From Lachnobacterium bovis (GTDB lineage Bacteria; Bacillota; Clostridia; Lachnospirales; Lachnospiraceae), in assembly GCF_900111325.1 (NCBI RefSeq), contig NZ_FOGW01000005.1, positions 1-64,000 of the forward strand: 64,000 bases of DNA, written 5' to 3'. This document shows, piece by piece, positions 45,469-54,483 of the stretch (its first letter is position 1; each line of letters begins with the position of its first letter). The notes beneath the pieces are model-generated. The model had not been told where the DNA came from. It saw only the letters and a program-made list of their open reading frames with translations, and did not search any database. A program made the translations under genes and the position numbers.

Positions 45469-45906
45469 ATGAAACGATCACAAATTAGAGAAAATATTTT
45501 TAAATTATTATTTCGTTTAGATTTCCATAATAGTGAGGATATGAAAGAACAATTAAATTTTTATTTAGACGACATTGGTTTAGTTCAAGATTATCCAGAA
45601 ATTAAGGATGATATTTCTAAAATGACATTAGAAGAAAAAGAATTAGTTATTAATACTGTTAAGAATATTATAGATAACATTCCAGAAATTGATAACAAAA
45701 TTAATGAGGTGTCAGATAATTGGAAAACATCAAGAATGACAAAAGTTGATTTGACTATTATTAGACTTGCAGTGTATGAAATCCAAATGGACGAGAATGT
45801 ACCTGATAAAGTTGCAATTAATGAAGCAGTTGAATTGGCTAAAATGTATGGAACAGATAAATCAAAAGCATTCGTAAACGGTGTTTTGTCTAGATTCGTT
45901 GATTAA
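45469..45906 (+). CDS. nusB: Transcription antitermination factor NusB
   Basis: A 145-residue all-helical NusB that binds boxA RNA with S10 for rRNA antitermination. It has the N-terminal RSQIRENIFKLLFRLDF and C-terminal VAINEAVELAKMYGTDKSKAFVNGVL blocks. The ATG at 45469 is preceded by AAAGGAACC, preferred to 45424. It begins the nusB-xseA-xseB-ispA-dxs run. Confidence 0.94.
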   Translation: MKRSQIRENIFKLLFRLDFHNSEDMKEQLNFYLDDIGLVQDYPEIKDDISKMTLEEKELVINTVKNIIDNIPEIDNKINEVSDNWKTSRMTKVDLTIIRLAVYEIQMDENVPDKVAINEAVELAKMYGTDKSKAFVNGVLSRFVD

Positions 45907-45908
45907 TT

Positions 45909-47132
45909 ATGAATAAAAATGTATATAAAGTTCAACAACTAAATAATTATATTGGAAATATGTTCGCACAAGATTTTATGTTAAAGAACATAAGCGTTGA
46001 GGGTGAAGTTTCAAATTGTAAATATCATAGTAGTGGACATATATACTTTAGCCTTAAAGATGAAAAATGTTTGATAAAATGCGTTATGTTTAAGAGTAAA
46101 AGAGCAGGCATAAATTTTACGATGAAAGACGGAGATTGCGTAGTTGTTACAGGGTCTGTAGAAGTCTTTGAACGTGATGGCATTTATCAAATGTATGCTA
46201 GAGAAATAGAGCATGGTGGTGAAGGAGATTTATTCTTAAAATTTAATGCTTTAAAAGAAGAACTTGAGGAAATGGGGATGTTTGCAACTGAATACAAACG
46301 CCCTATTCCAAAGTATATTAGGACTTTAGGTGTTGTTACAGCAAGCACTGGAGCTGCAATTAGAGATATTCAAAATATTGTTACAAGAAGAAATCCAAAG
46401 GTTAAAGTTATTTTATATCCAGCATTAGTTCAGGGAGAAGGAGCTAAAGAGAGCATTGTTAATGGAATAAATGCTTTAGAACAAATTGGTGTAGATGTGA
46501 TAATTGTAGGCCGTGGTGGTGGTTCGTTAGAAGATTTATGGGCTTTTAATGAAAGAATTGTTGCTGAAGCGATTTTCAATTGCTCAATTCCAATTATATC
46601 GGCAGTTGGACATGAAACAGATTATACAATATCAGATTTCGTTTCTGATTTAAGAGCACCAACCCCTTCAGCGGCTGCAGAACTAGCGGTTTATAATTAT
46701 TTAGATTTAATAAATGATTTAGAGAATTATAATGAAATTATAAATCAAAAGTTTAATTATAAAATAACTAACATGTTATATAGATTAAAAAATCTTGAAA
46801 ATACTATTAAGCTAAAAAATCCAAATAGATTGTTAAGTGAAAGAAAAGCTAAAATAAATTCGTATTATACTGAATTGAAAAACTTAATGAATAATCATTT
46901 AGCTGTTTATAAATACAAATTGGAATTTTTAGCACAAAATATAGATTCTAAATCTCCGACAAAACGCTTGTCTGGTGGATATGCATTTGTTACTGATAAA
47001 TATGGAAAAAATATAAATTCAGTTAATCAATTAGAAACTTCGCAAGAAGTTAATCTATTTTTAAAGGATGGAAGAGCAACTGCAAAAATCCTTGAAATTG
47101 AAAAAAACGGAGCAAACTATGGCGAAAAATAA
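45909..47132 (+). CDS. xseA: Exodeoxyribonuclease VII large subunit
   Basis: A 407-residue XseA. The N-terminal OB fold (about 5-100) precedes the catalytic domain with VIIVGRGGGSLEDLWAFNE and AVGHETDYTISDFVSDLRAPTPSAAAELA, then a coiled-coil C-terminus. With XseB it degrades single-stranded DNA from both ends. It starts two bases after nusB and overlaps xseB by 14. Confidence 0.96.
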   Translation: MNKNVYKVQQLNNYIGNMFAQDFMLKNISVEGEVSNCKYHSSGHIYFSLKDEKCLIKCVMFKSKRAGINFTMKDGDCVVVTGSVEVFERDGIYQMYAREIEHGGEGDLFLKFNALKEELEEMGMFATEYKRPIPKYIRTLGVVTASTGAAIRDIQNIVTRRNPKVKVILYPALVQGEGAKESIVNGINALEQIGVDVIIVGRGGGSLEDLWAFNERIVAEAIFNCSIPIISAVGHETDYTISDFVSDLRAPTPSAAAELAVYNYLDLINDLENYNEIINQKFNYKITNMLYRLKNLENTIKLKNPNRLLSERKAKINSYYTELKNLMNNHLAVYKYKLEFLAQNIDSKSPTKRLSGGYAFVTDKYGKNINSVNQLETSQEVNLFLKDGRATAKILEIEKNGANYGEK

Positions 47133-47355
47133 AAAAGAAGTTAATGAAAATAACGAATCTAAATCTATAGAAGAAAGGTTCACTGAAATAGAAGATTTAA
47201 TAAAAAAAATGGATTCTGAGGATGTCTCACTTGAAGAGTCCTTTGAATTATATAAAAAAGGTTTAGATGAGGTAAAAGAATCCTATAATATTTTGCAGTC
47301 AATGGAGGGTGAAATTCTTAAATTGACTGAAGATGGAGAATTAGAGGAATTATAA
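47119..47355 (+). CDS. xseB: Exodeoxyribonuclease VII small subunit
   Basis: A 78-residue XseB (SIEERFTEIEDLIKKMDSEDVSLEESFELYKKGL). Several copies bind each XseA and are needed for activity. It starts at 47119, overlapping the xseA end by 14 bases in another frame, with CGGAGC upstream. Confidence 0.92.
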   Translation: MAKNKKEVNENNESKSIEERFTEIEDLIKKMDSEDVSLEESFELYKKGLDEVKESYNILQSMEGEILKLTEDGELEEL

Positions 47356-47356
47356 T

Positions 47357-48256
47357 ATGGATTTTAAGGGTGAAATCGCTGATAAAGCAGCAAAAATAAC
47401 AAAAAAAATAGAATTATATCTTCCAAAAGAGGAAGGTTTTCAAAAAACTATTTTTTCGGCAATGAATTATAGTGTGATTGTCGGAGGAAAAAGAATTAGA
47501 CCAATGCTGATGAAAGCGGTATATGATATGTTTGAAGGTACATCAGAGGCAATATACCCTTTTATGGCTGCAATTGAGTTTATACATACATATTCGTTGG
47601 TGCATGATGATTTGCCAGCAATGGATAATGATGAATATAGGAGAGGACAAAAAACTACTCATGCAAAGTTTGGAGAAGCTATGGGAGTTTTAGCTGGTGA
47701 TGCGTTATTAAATTATGCATATGAAATTGCTTTGAAAGCTTTTGAAGTAGATTCATCTAATAAAGATGCAATTATAAAGGCTTTGAAAGTTTTAACTCAA
47801 AAATCTGGCGTGTATGGAATGGTCGGAGGTCAAGTTGTTGACGTTGAATCGGAAAAAACATCGAATAGCGTTATAACACGCGAAAAATTAGATTTTATAT
47901 ATAGATTAAAAACTGGTGCATTAATTGAAGCATCTATGATGATTGGTGCTATTTTGGCAAATGCATCTGATAAAGATGTTGATTATATCGAAAAGATAGC
48001 ATCTAAGGTAGGTTTAGCTTTCCAAATTCAAGATGACATTTTAGACGTTGTTAGTACGTTTGAAGAACTTGGAAAACCTATTGGTAGTGATGAAAAAAAC
48101 AATAAAGAAACATATGTAACTTTTGAAGGAATAGATAAGTCAAAGGAAGACGTACAGAGTATTACGAATGAAGCAATTGATTTATTACATTCTTTTAATA
48201 AAAATGATAAATTTTTAGAAGATCTTTTTGTATATTTAGTATACAGAAACAAATAA
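47357..48256 (+). CDS. ispA: Polyprenyl diphosphate synthase (farnesyl/geranylgeranyl type)
   Basis: A 299-residue short-chain prenyltransferase. The two aspartate-rich motifs are DDLPAMDND (first) and DDILD (second); RIRPM is the diphosphate-binding region. It condenses isopentenyl diphosphate with allylic diphosphates. The start is two bases after xseB, and dxs follows, so the product feeds isoprenoid synthesis. Chain length cannot be read reliably. Confidence 0.93.
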   Translation: MDFKGEIADKAAKITKKIELYLPKEEGFQKTIFSAMNYSVIVGGKRIRPMLMKAVYDMFEGTSEAIYPFMAAIEFIHTYSLVHDDLPAMDNDEYRRGQKTTHAKFGEAMGVLAGDALLNYAYEIALKAFEVDSSNKDAIIKALKVLTQKSGVYGMVGGQVVDVESEKTSNSVITREKLDFIYRLKTGALIEASMMIGAILANASDKDVDYIEKIASKVGLAFQIQDDILDVVSTFEELGKPIGSDEKNNKETYVTFEGIDKSKEDVQSITNEAIDLLHSFNKNDKFLEDLFVYLVYRNK

Positions 48257-48277
48257 GACTATCGGAAAGGCTTTGGT

Positions 48278-50149
48278 ATGGTTTTAGATAAGGTACAAAA
48301 GGTTAACGATATAAAAAATCTTAATACAGAAGAGTTAGAATTATTAAAGGCAGAAATTCGCAATTTTTTAATTGATTCTATTTCTGTGACAGGTGGACAT
48401 TTAGCGTCAAATTTAGGTGTAGTTGAATTGACTATGGCATTACATCTATCGTTTGATTTACCAAAAGATAAAATAGTTTGGGATGTCGGACATCAGTCAT
48501 ATACTCATAAAATCTTAACAGGTAGAAGAGAAGGATTTACAAATCTTCGCCAATATGGTGGAATGAGTGGTTTCCCTAAAACAGATGAAAGTGACTGTGA
48601 TGCATTTGATACAGGACATAGTTCAACATCTATTTCAGCTGGATTAGGATTAGCTACAGCAAGAGAATTAAAAGGTGAAGATAATTATGTAATATCGGTT
48701 ATAGGTGATGGTGCTTTAACTGGTGGAATGGCATATGAAGCTCTTAATAATGCGTCAAGCCTTAATTCGAATTTTATTATTGTATTAAATGATAATAATA
48801 TGTCTATATCGGAAAATGTAGGTGGAGTGAATAAATATTTAAACGGATTTAGAACAGCATCTGCATATATTGATTTTAAAGATGGTGTAATGAATTCACT
48901 TAATAAAATTCCAGTTTACGGAAAGAAAATGGTCGCAAAAATAAAACGTACCAAAAGCGGAATTAAGCAATTATTGATTCCTGGAATGTTTTTTGAAGAA
49001 ATGGGAATTATGTATTTAGGTCCGGTTGATGGAAGTGATATTAACGCAATGTGTAAAATTTTTCAAGAAGCAAAAAGAGTTAATGGACCAGTTATAGTAC
49101 ATGTTATCACCAAAAAAGGAAAGGGATATCCCCCAGCTGAGAGACATCCTTCGAAGTTTCATGGAGCACCACCATTTGATATTGAAACAGGATTACCAAT
49201 ATCGAAGAAAACACATGCAAATTATACTGATGTTTTTTCTAAAACTATAAATAGGCTGGCAGAAGAAGACAAGAGTATTGTAGCCGTTACGGCAGCAATG
49301 GAAGATGGGACAGGGTTAAGCAGGTTCAAGAAGAATTATAGTAATAGATTTTTTGATGTGGGTATCGCTGAGGCTCATGCTGTTACATTTTCAGCAGGAC
49401 TTGCTAAAAACGGTTTAAAGCCTGTTTTTGCAGTGTATTCGTCATTTTTACAAAGAGGATATGATCAGATAGTACATGATGTTTGTTTGCAGAATTTACC
49501 AGTTGTTTTTGCAATCGATAGAGCAGGACTAGTTGGAAGTGATGGTGAAACTCATCAGGGAATATTTGATATTTCTTTTCTTTCGTCAATACCTAATATG
49601 ACAATAATTGCGCCAAAGAACAAATGGGAATTAGCAGAAATGATAAAATATGCGTTTGAGTATAATTCTCCAATAGCAATTAGATATCCAAGAGGATGTG
49701 CATATGAGGGCTTGAGTGAATATCGAGAAAAAATAAGAACTGCTCGAGCAGAGGTGATTTACAATGAATCACAAATTATTTTATTTGCGTTAGGTAGTAT
49801 GGTTAAGACAGCAAAGGAAGTTCATGATAAACTTAAAGAACGTAATATTAATTCAACGTTAATAAATGCTAGATTTGCTAAGCCATTTGATGGTGATTTA
49901 ATTAAATGTGCAGCTAAAAAGCATACTCTTTTAGTGACATTAGAAGAAAATGTTGCAAGTGGTGGTTTTGGAGAGCATGTTGCAAGTTTTGTTAAAGAAA
50001 ATAACATTGATATTGAAGTGTTGAACATAGCTATTCCAGATATGTATGTAGAACATGGAAATGTTGAAGTTTTATATAAAAGCTTAAAAATTGATGCTGA
50101 ATCAGTATTTAATTCTGTTTTAAAGAAATGGGAACATATGCAAGAATAA
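48278..50149 (+). CDS. dxs: 1-Deoxy-D-xylulose-5-phosphate synthase
   Basis: A 623-residue thiamine diphosphate enzyme, first step of the non-mevalonate isoprenoid pathway. Seen are GHQSYTHKILTGR (catalytic His region), the ThDP motif GDGALTGGMAYEALNNAS, DRAGLVGSDGETHQGIFD and a C-terminal transketolase domain. AAAGG precedes the ATG. It ends the ispA-dxs pair; a short tandem repeat follows. Confidence 0.97.
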   Translation: MVLDKVQKVNDIKNLNTEELELLKAEIRNFLIDSISVTGGHLASNLGVVELTMALHLSFDLPKDKIVWDVGHQSYTHKILTGRREGFTNLRQYGGMSGFPKTDESDCDAFDTGHSSTSISAGLGLATARELKGEDNYVISVIGDGALTGGMAYEALNNASSLNSNFIIVLNDNNMSISENVGGVNKYLNGFRTASAYIDFKDGVMNSLNKIPVYGKKMVAKIKRTKSGIKQLLIPGMFFEEMGIMYLGPVDGSDINAMCKIFQEAKRVNGPVIVHVITKKGKGYPPAERHPSKFHGAPPFDIETGLPISKKTHANYTDVFSKTINRLAEEDKSIVAVTAAMEDGTGLSRFKKNYSNRFFDVGIAEAHAVTFSAGLAKNGLKPVFAVYSSFLQRGYDQIVHDVCLQNLPVVFAIDRAGLVGSDGETHQGIFDISFLSSIPNMTIIAPKNKWELAEMIKYAFEYNSPIAIRYPRGCAYEGLSEYREKIRTARAEVIYNESQIILFALGSMVKTAKEVHDKLKERNINSTLINARFAKPFDGDLIKCAAKKHTLLVTLEENVASGGFGEHVASFVKENNIDIEVLNIAIPDMYVEHGNVEVLYKSLKIDAESVFNSVLKKWEHMQE

Positions 50150-50189
50150 ATAATAGCATATAAATGATATATTATATAATGTGTAAGAA

Positions 50190-50284
50190 ATATATTATAT
50201 ATAAAAATATGTTATATATAAAAACATGTTATATATAAAAATATGCTATATATAAAAATATGTTATATATAAAAATATGTTATA
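50190..50284 (+). repeat. 17-bp AT-rich tandem repeat between dxs and tlyA
   Basis: Five copies of ATATGTTATATATAAAA (50190-50206, 50207-50223, 50224-50240, 50241-50257, 50258-50274) with single-base variants, then a degenerating sixth copy. Each unit has the palindrome TTATATATAA. It lies in the 220-base gap before tlyA. Confidence 0.95.
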
Positions 50285-50369
50285 CAATACATAATATATA
50301 ATACATAATATTTAGATTTAAGTGATTTAAATCTATACAAATATAAATTTATAGAATGAGAGATAATAA

Positions 50370-51173
50370 ATGAAAGAAAGATTAGACGTTTTAGTTGTAA
50401 AAAATAATATTGCACCTTCTAGAGAAAAGGCAAAGACACTTATTATGGAAGGTAAAATTTTCGTAAATAATAATAGAGAGGATAAGCCAGGTAACACATT
50501 TCCAGAGGATGCTAAAATTGAGTTACATGGTCAGACTCTTAAATATGTTAGTCGTGGCGGTCTTAAATTAGAAAAAGCTATGGTAAAGTTTGGCATTGAT
50601 TTGACTGATAAAGTTTGCATGGATATTGGAGCCTCAACTGGTGGATTTTCAGATTGTATGCTTCAAAATTCAGCAAAAAAAGTATATGCTGTTGATGTAG
50701 GATATGGTCAATTTGCATGGAAGTTGAGACAGGATGAAAGAGTTGTTTGCATGGAAAAAACTAATATTCGTTACGTTACACCAGAAGATATTGATGATAA
50801 ACTTGATTTTGCGTCATGTGATGTGTCGTTTATTTCATTAACTAAGGTTTTAGTCCCTGTTAGAGAATTGTTGAATGAAAACGCTGAAATGGTATGTTTA
50901 ATTAAGCCACAGTTTGAAGCAGGTAAAGAAAAAGTAGGTAAAAAAGGTGTTGTAAGAGATCCAAAGGTTCATGAAGAAGTAATTGAAAAAATTGTTGATT
51001 TTGCGCTAAAAAATGGATATTCTGTAAAAAATCTTGAATTTTCTCCAATAAAAGGACCAGAAGGAAATATAGAATATCTAGTTCATATACAAAAATCAGA
51101 AACAGCAACAAAGGAGGAGTCAGTTGACATACATGAGATTGTAAATCTGGCTCATGGTCAATTAGATAAATAA
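50370..51173 (+). CDS. tlyA: TlyA-family rRNA 2'-O-methyltransferase
   Basis: A 267-residue TlyA. The N-terminal S4 domain (RLDVLVVKNNIAPSREKAKTLIMEGKIFVN) is followed by an FtsJ-like SAM methyltransferase (MDIGASTGGFSDCMLQ, DVSFISL). It methylates ribose in 16S and/or 23S rRNA; actinobacterial TlyA was once called hemolysin. The last stretch overlaps nothing; nadK starts three bases on. Confidence 0.94.
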   Translation: MKERLDVLVVKNNIAPSREKAKTLIMEGKIFVNNNREDKPGNTFPEDAKIELHGQTLKYVSRGGLKLEKAMVKFGIDLTDKVCMDIGASTGGFSDCMLQNSAKKVYAVDVGYGQFAWKLRQDERVVCMEKTNIRYVTPEDIDDKLDFASCDVSFISLTKVLVPVRELLNENAEMVCLIKPQFEAGKEKVGKKGVVRDPKVHEEVIEKIVDFALKNGYSVKNLEFSPIKGPEGNIEYLVHIQKSETATKEESVDIHEIVNLAHGQLDK

Positions 51174-51176
51174 GTT

Positions 51177-52028
51177 ATGAAAAATTTTGTATTGATTACA
51201 AATGAATTTAAAGATAATGATTTAGTATTGTCTAAAAAAATAATAGACTATATAAAAAAAAAGGGTGGAAAAGCAATTGGCTTAATTAGTGGAGTTGAAG
51301 CAAAAAATTCTAAGCAATTTAAAGTTGAAGATATACCAAATGATACAGATTGTATTTTGGTTTTAGGTGGAGATGGAACACTTATTAGGGCTGCGACTAA
51401 ATTATCAAGTTTGGAAATACCTTTAATTGGAATCAATTTAGGTACTTTAGGGTACTTGTGCGAGTTAGAAGAAAGTACAGTATTTAGTGCAATAGATTTG
51501 TTATTTGAAGGTAATTACTATATTGAAGATCGTATGGCGTTAGTTTGTGATAATAAAAATGTTCCTAATAATTTGATTGCGTTAAATGATGTTGTAGTAC
51601 ATCAAATGGGAGGTTTATCAATACTATCATTTGAGGTGTATGTAAATGGTGAATTTTTAAGTACATATAATGCTGATGGTATAATAATTGCAACACCTAC
51701 TGGTTCGACAGGGTATAGTATGTCGGCAGGAGGGCCAATTGTTGATCCAAAGGCTAATATGATAGTTTTAACACCTATAAACGCGCATAACTTGAATTCA
51801 AAAAGTATTGTCATTGGTGATGATTCAAAAGTAGAAATAAAATTGTGCAAGAGATGTGTTCAAAAAGATGATAGAGCACAAGTTAGTTTTGATGGAGATT
51901 TCGTGAAAGAATTACATTCAGGTGAATCTTTTACTGTCACAAAAGCAATGTCAAAAATTAAGATATGCAAATTGAATCGTAAAAGCTTTTTGGAAATTTT
52001 AAGAAAGAAGATGGCTACATTCAATTAA
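51177..52028 (+). CDS. nadK: NAD kinase
   Basis: A 283-residue NAD kinase. The diagnostic GGDGT motif is LGGDGTLIRAA, with NDVVVHQMGGL and ADGIIIATPTGSTGYSMSAGGP. It makes NADP from NAD. The order tlyA-nadK-argR-recN is conserved in Clostridia and Bacilli. Confidence 0.97.
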   Translation: MKNFVLITNEFKDNDLVLSKKIIDYIKKKGGKAIGLISGVEAKNSKQFKVEDIPNDTDCILVLGGDGTLIRAATKLSSLEIPLIGINLGTLGYLCELEESTVFSAIDLLFEGNYYIEDRMALVCDNKNVPNNLIALNDVVVHQMGGLSILSFEVYVNGEFLSTYNADGIIIATPTGSTGYSMSAGGPIVDPKANMIVLTPINAHNLNSKSIVIGDDSKVEIKLCKRCVQKDDRAQVSFDGDFVKELHSGESFTVTKAMSKIKICKLNRKSFLEILRKKMATFN

Positions 52029-52080
52029 CTCCAATAATAAAAATTCAGAGAGGAAATTAGCGTAAAGGCTAGTATATAAT

Positions 52081-52530
52081 ATGAAGACTAAGAGGCAAAC
52101 AAAAATTCTTGAACTTATCAAAAAAAATGATATATGTACACAAGAAGAATTATCAGATTTTTTGATAAGAGAGGGTTATAAAGTAACACAAGCTACTGTT
52201 TCGAGAGATATTCGTGAATTGAAGCTTACAAAGATTCAAACTGCTTCGGGAAGACAAAAATATGTTGCATTTAGCGAAAAGAATGAAGGAATGCTAGAAA
52301 AATATCATAGAGTTTTTAGAGATGGTTTTATTTCTATGGACTTAGCGCAAAATATTTTAGTTATAAAAACTGTTTCAGGTATGGCAAATGCGGTTTGTGC
52401 TTCAATAGATGCAATGGATTTCAGTGAAATTGTTGGTTCAATCGCAGGTGATGATACAATTATGTGTGCTGTTAGAACAACAGAAGATGCTGAAGTGTTG
52501 ATAAAAAAATTAAGAAAATTAGTAGATTAA
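52081..52530 (+). CDS. argR: Arginine repressor
   Basis: A 149-residue ArgR. The winged helix (RQTKILELIKKNDICTQEELSDFLIREGYKVTQATVSRDI) and a C-terminal arginine-binding hexamerisation domain (GDDTIMCAVRTTEDAEVLIKKL) are present. It represses arginine biosynthesis and activates catabolism by family precedent. No clear ARG box is visible near it. Confidence 0.95.
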   Translation: MKTKRQTKILELIKKNDICTQEELSDFLIREGYKVTQATVSRDIRELKLTKIQTASGRQKYVAFSEKNEGMLEKYHRVFRDGFISMDLAQNILVIKTVSGMANAVCASIDAMDFSEIVGSIAGDDTIMCAVRTTEDAEVLIKKLRKLVD

Positions 52531-52563
52531 TGAGAAGAGTATTGGGAGAGTGAATGAAACAAT

Positions 52564-54264
52564 ATGTTACAGAATTTGCATGTAAAAAATCTTGCCTTAA
52601 TTGATGAGGCGGATGTTGAATTTGGAGAGGGATTAAATATCCTATCGGGTGAGACTGGTGCAGGAAAATCTATTATAATAGGCTCGATAAATATTGCATT
52701 AGGGGAAAAGGCACCAAAGGATATTTTACGTAAAAATGCGGAATTTGCATTAATTGAACTTACATTTGAAATAAAAAACAAAGATACAATCAAACATTTA
52801 AAATCATTAGGTGTAGAGATAGGCGATGATAATCTTGTTGTTATAAGCAAGAAAATAAAGCTTAATAGAACGGTAAGTAGAATCAATGGAGAAACTGTTT
52901 CTGCTAGTAAAATTCAAGAAATATCGTCATTTCTTATAGATATTCATGGTCAACATGAACACCAATCACTTTTAAATAAAAAGAAACATCTTCAAATTTT
53001 AGATGAATTTGCCAAACGTAGAATTACTGGTATTAAGGAAGAATTATCGGAAGCATTTTTAAGTTATAGAAAACTTATTGTTGAGAGACAAAATGCTAAT
53101 ATGAACAGTGAAGAAAGAAATCGAGAATTATCTTTTTTAGAATTTGAAGTAAATGAAATAGAAGAAGCAAATTTGAAAGAAAATGAAGACGAAGAATTAG
53201 AAGAAAAATATCGTTTTTTCTCAAATGGAAAGAAAATAATAGAAAAATTAAATAGTGTAAGAGAAATAACCAATGGTGAAATTGATGGTGTTGCAGAGCT
53301 TTTAGATAAAGCAATGTATGATATTCAATTTGTTGTTAATTATGATGAAAAAATTCAAAATTTAACAAATGAATTATCAGAGATTGAAAGTTTAGTAAAT
53401 GATTTTAATTATGAGTTATCTAATTATATCTCAGAGCTTGATTTCGATGAGCATGAATTCTATGAATTAGATTCTAGGTTGAATTTAATTAATACTTTAA
53501 AAGCTAAATATGGTCGTACAATTTCTGATATATTAGAGTCTTATGAAGAAAAAAAGAAGCGTATTCAGGTTTTACAAGAATATGATGAATACATAAATCA
53601 GCTTGAAAAAAATATAAATAAAGAAAAAGAAAAATTAGATAAATTATGTATGGAATTATCATCTATTCGAAAAGAAGCATCAGTTGAATTAGTTGATAAA
53701 ATCAAAGCAGCATTATTAGATCTTAATTTCTTAGATGTTAAATTTGAAATGAATTTTGGTAGGACAAAAGATTATACAAGTGACGGTTTTGATGATGTAG
53801 AATTTTTGATTTCTACTAATCCAGGTGAGCCAGTTCGACCTCTACAAGATGTTGCTTCTGGTGGTGAATTATCGAGAATAATGCTTGCAATTAAAACTAT
53901 AATGGCACAGGACGATGATATAGAAACTCTAATATTTGATGAAATTGATACGGGTATTAGTGGTAGAACTGCTCAAATGGTTTCCGAAAAAATGGATTTA
54001 TTAAGTCAATTGCATCAAATTATTTGTATTACACATTTACCTCAGATAGCGGCAATGGCCAATCATCATTATTTGATTGAAAAATCAATTGAAACTGATT
54101 CAGAGAAAAATGAAATGACTGTTTCTAGAATTCATTCTTTAAATTACGACCAAAGTGTTAAGGAATTAGCTAGAATGATTGGTGGAGTGGAGATAACAGA
54201 AAAGGTTATTGAAAGTGCGCGTGAAATGAAAGGTTTAGCTAAAGATAAAAAAAAGAGTCGTTAA
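52564..54264 (+). CDS. recN: DNA repair protein RecN
   Basis: A 566-residue SMC-like ATPase for double-strand-break repair. Walker A is GETGAGKSI, a long coiled coil spans about 160-400, and the C-terminal Walker B is LIFDEIDTGISG with SGGELSRIMLAIK. The start at 52564 follows GGGAGAG. In spore formers this gene is often followed by spoIVB and spo0A; here glgA follows instead. Confidence 0.96.
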   Translation: MLQNLHVKNLALIDEADVEFGEGLNILSGETGAGKSIIIGSINIALGEKAPKDILRKNAEFALIELTFEIKNKDTIKHLKSLGVEIGDDNLVVISKKIKLNRTVSRINGETVSASKIQEISSFLIDIHGQHEHQSLLNKKKHLQILDEFAKRRITGIKEELSEAFLSYRKLIVERQNANMNSEERNRELSFLEFEVNEIEEANLKENEDEELEEKYRFFSNGKKIIEKLNSVREITNGEIDGVAELLDKAMYDIQFVVNYDEKIQNLTNELSEIESLVNDFNYELSNYISELDFDEHEFYELDSRLNLINTLKAKYGRTISDILESYEEKKKRIQVLQEYDEYINQLEKNINKEKEKLDKLCMELSSIRKEASVELVDKIKAALLDLNFLDVKFEMNFGRTKDYTSDGFDDVEFLISTNPGEPVRPLQDVASGGELSRIMLAIKTIMAQDDDIETLIFDEIDTGISGRTAQMVSEKMDLLSQLHQIICITHLPQIAAMANHHYLIEKSIETDSEKNEMTVSRIHSLNYDQSVKELARMIGGVEITEKVIESAREMKGLAKDKKKSR

Positions 54265-54370
54265 GTTGTTTAAATAAAAATATTTAGACAATATCGATAA
54301 AAACGTACAAAATTTTAAAAATTAAATTTAAAAATAATTATTGCTTGAAATAAAATGCTGATAATATTAT

Positions 54371-54444
54371 AATTAGAATAGTTGTTTTTTGTGAAAAAAG
54401 ATGGGTAAATTCACAAAAAGTGTAACTATTCTAATTTTTTTTTG
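54371..54444 (+). terminator. Terminator after recN
   Basis: AATTAGAATAGTT (54371-54383) with AACTATTCTAATT (54424-54436), plus inner TTTTGTGAA with TTCACAAAA, then a long T-run. Confidence 0.9.
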
Positions 54445-54483
54445 AATTTAATTATATAGGAGTATAAGTAAGGAGTAGGAGTT

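Noticed and set aside
50190..50284. CRISPR or iteron origin
   Set aside because: 17-base units without spacers, no replication gene near, AT-rich slippage-type repeat.
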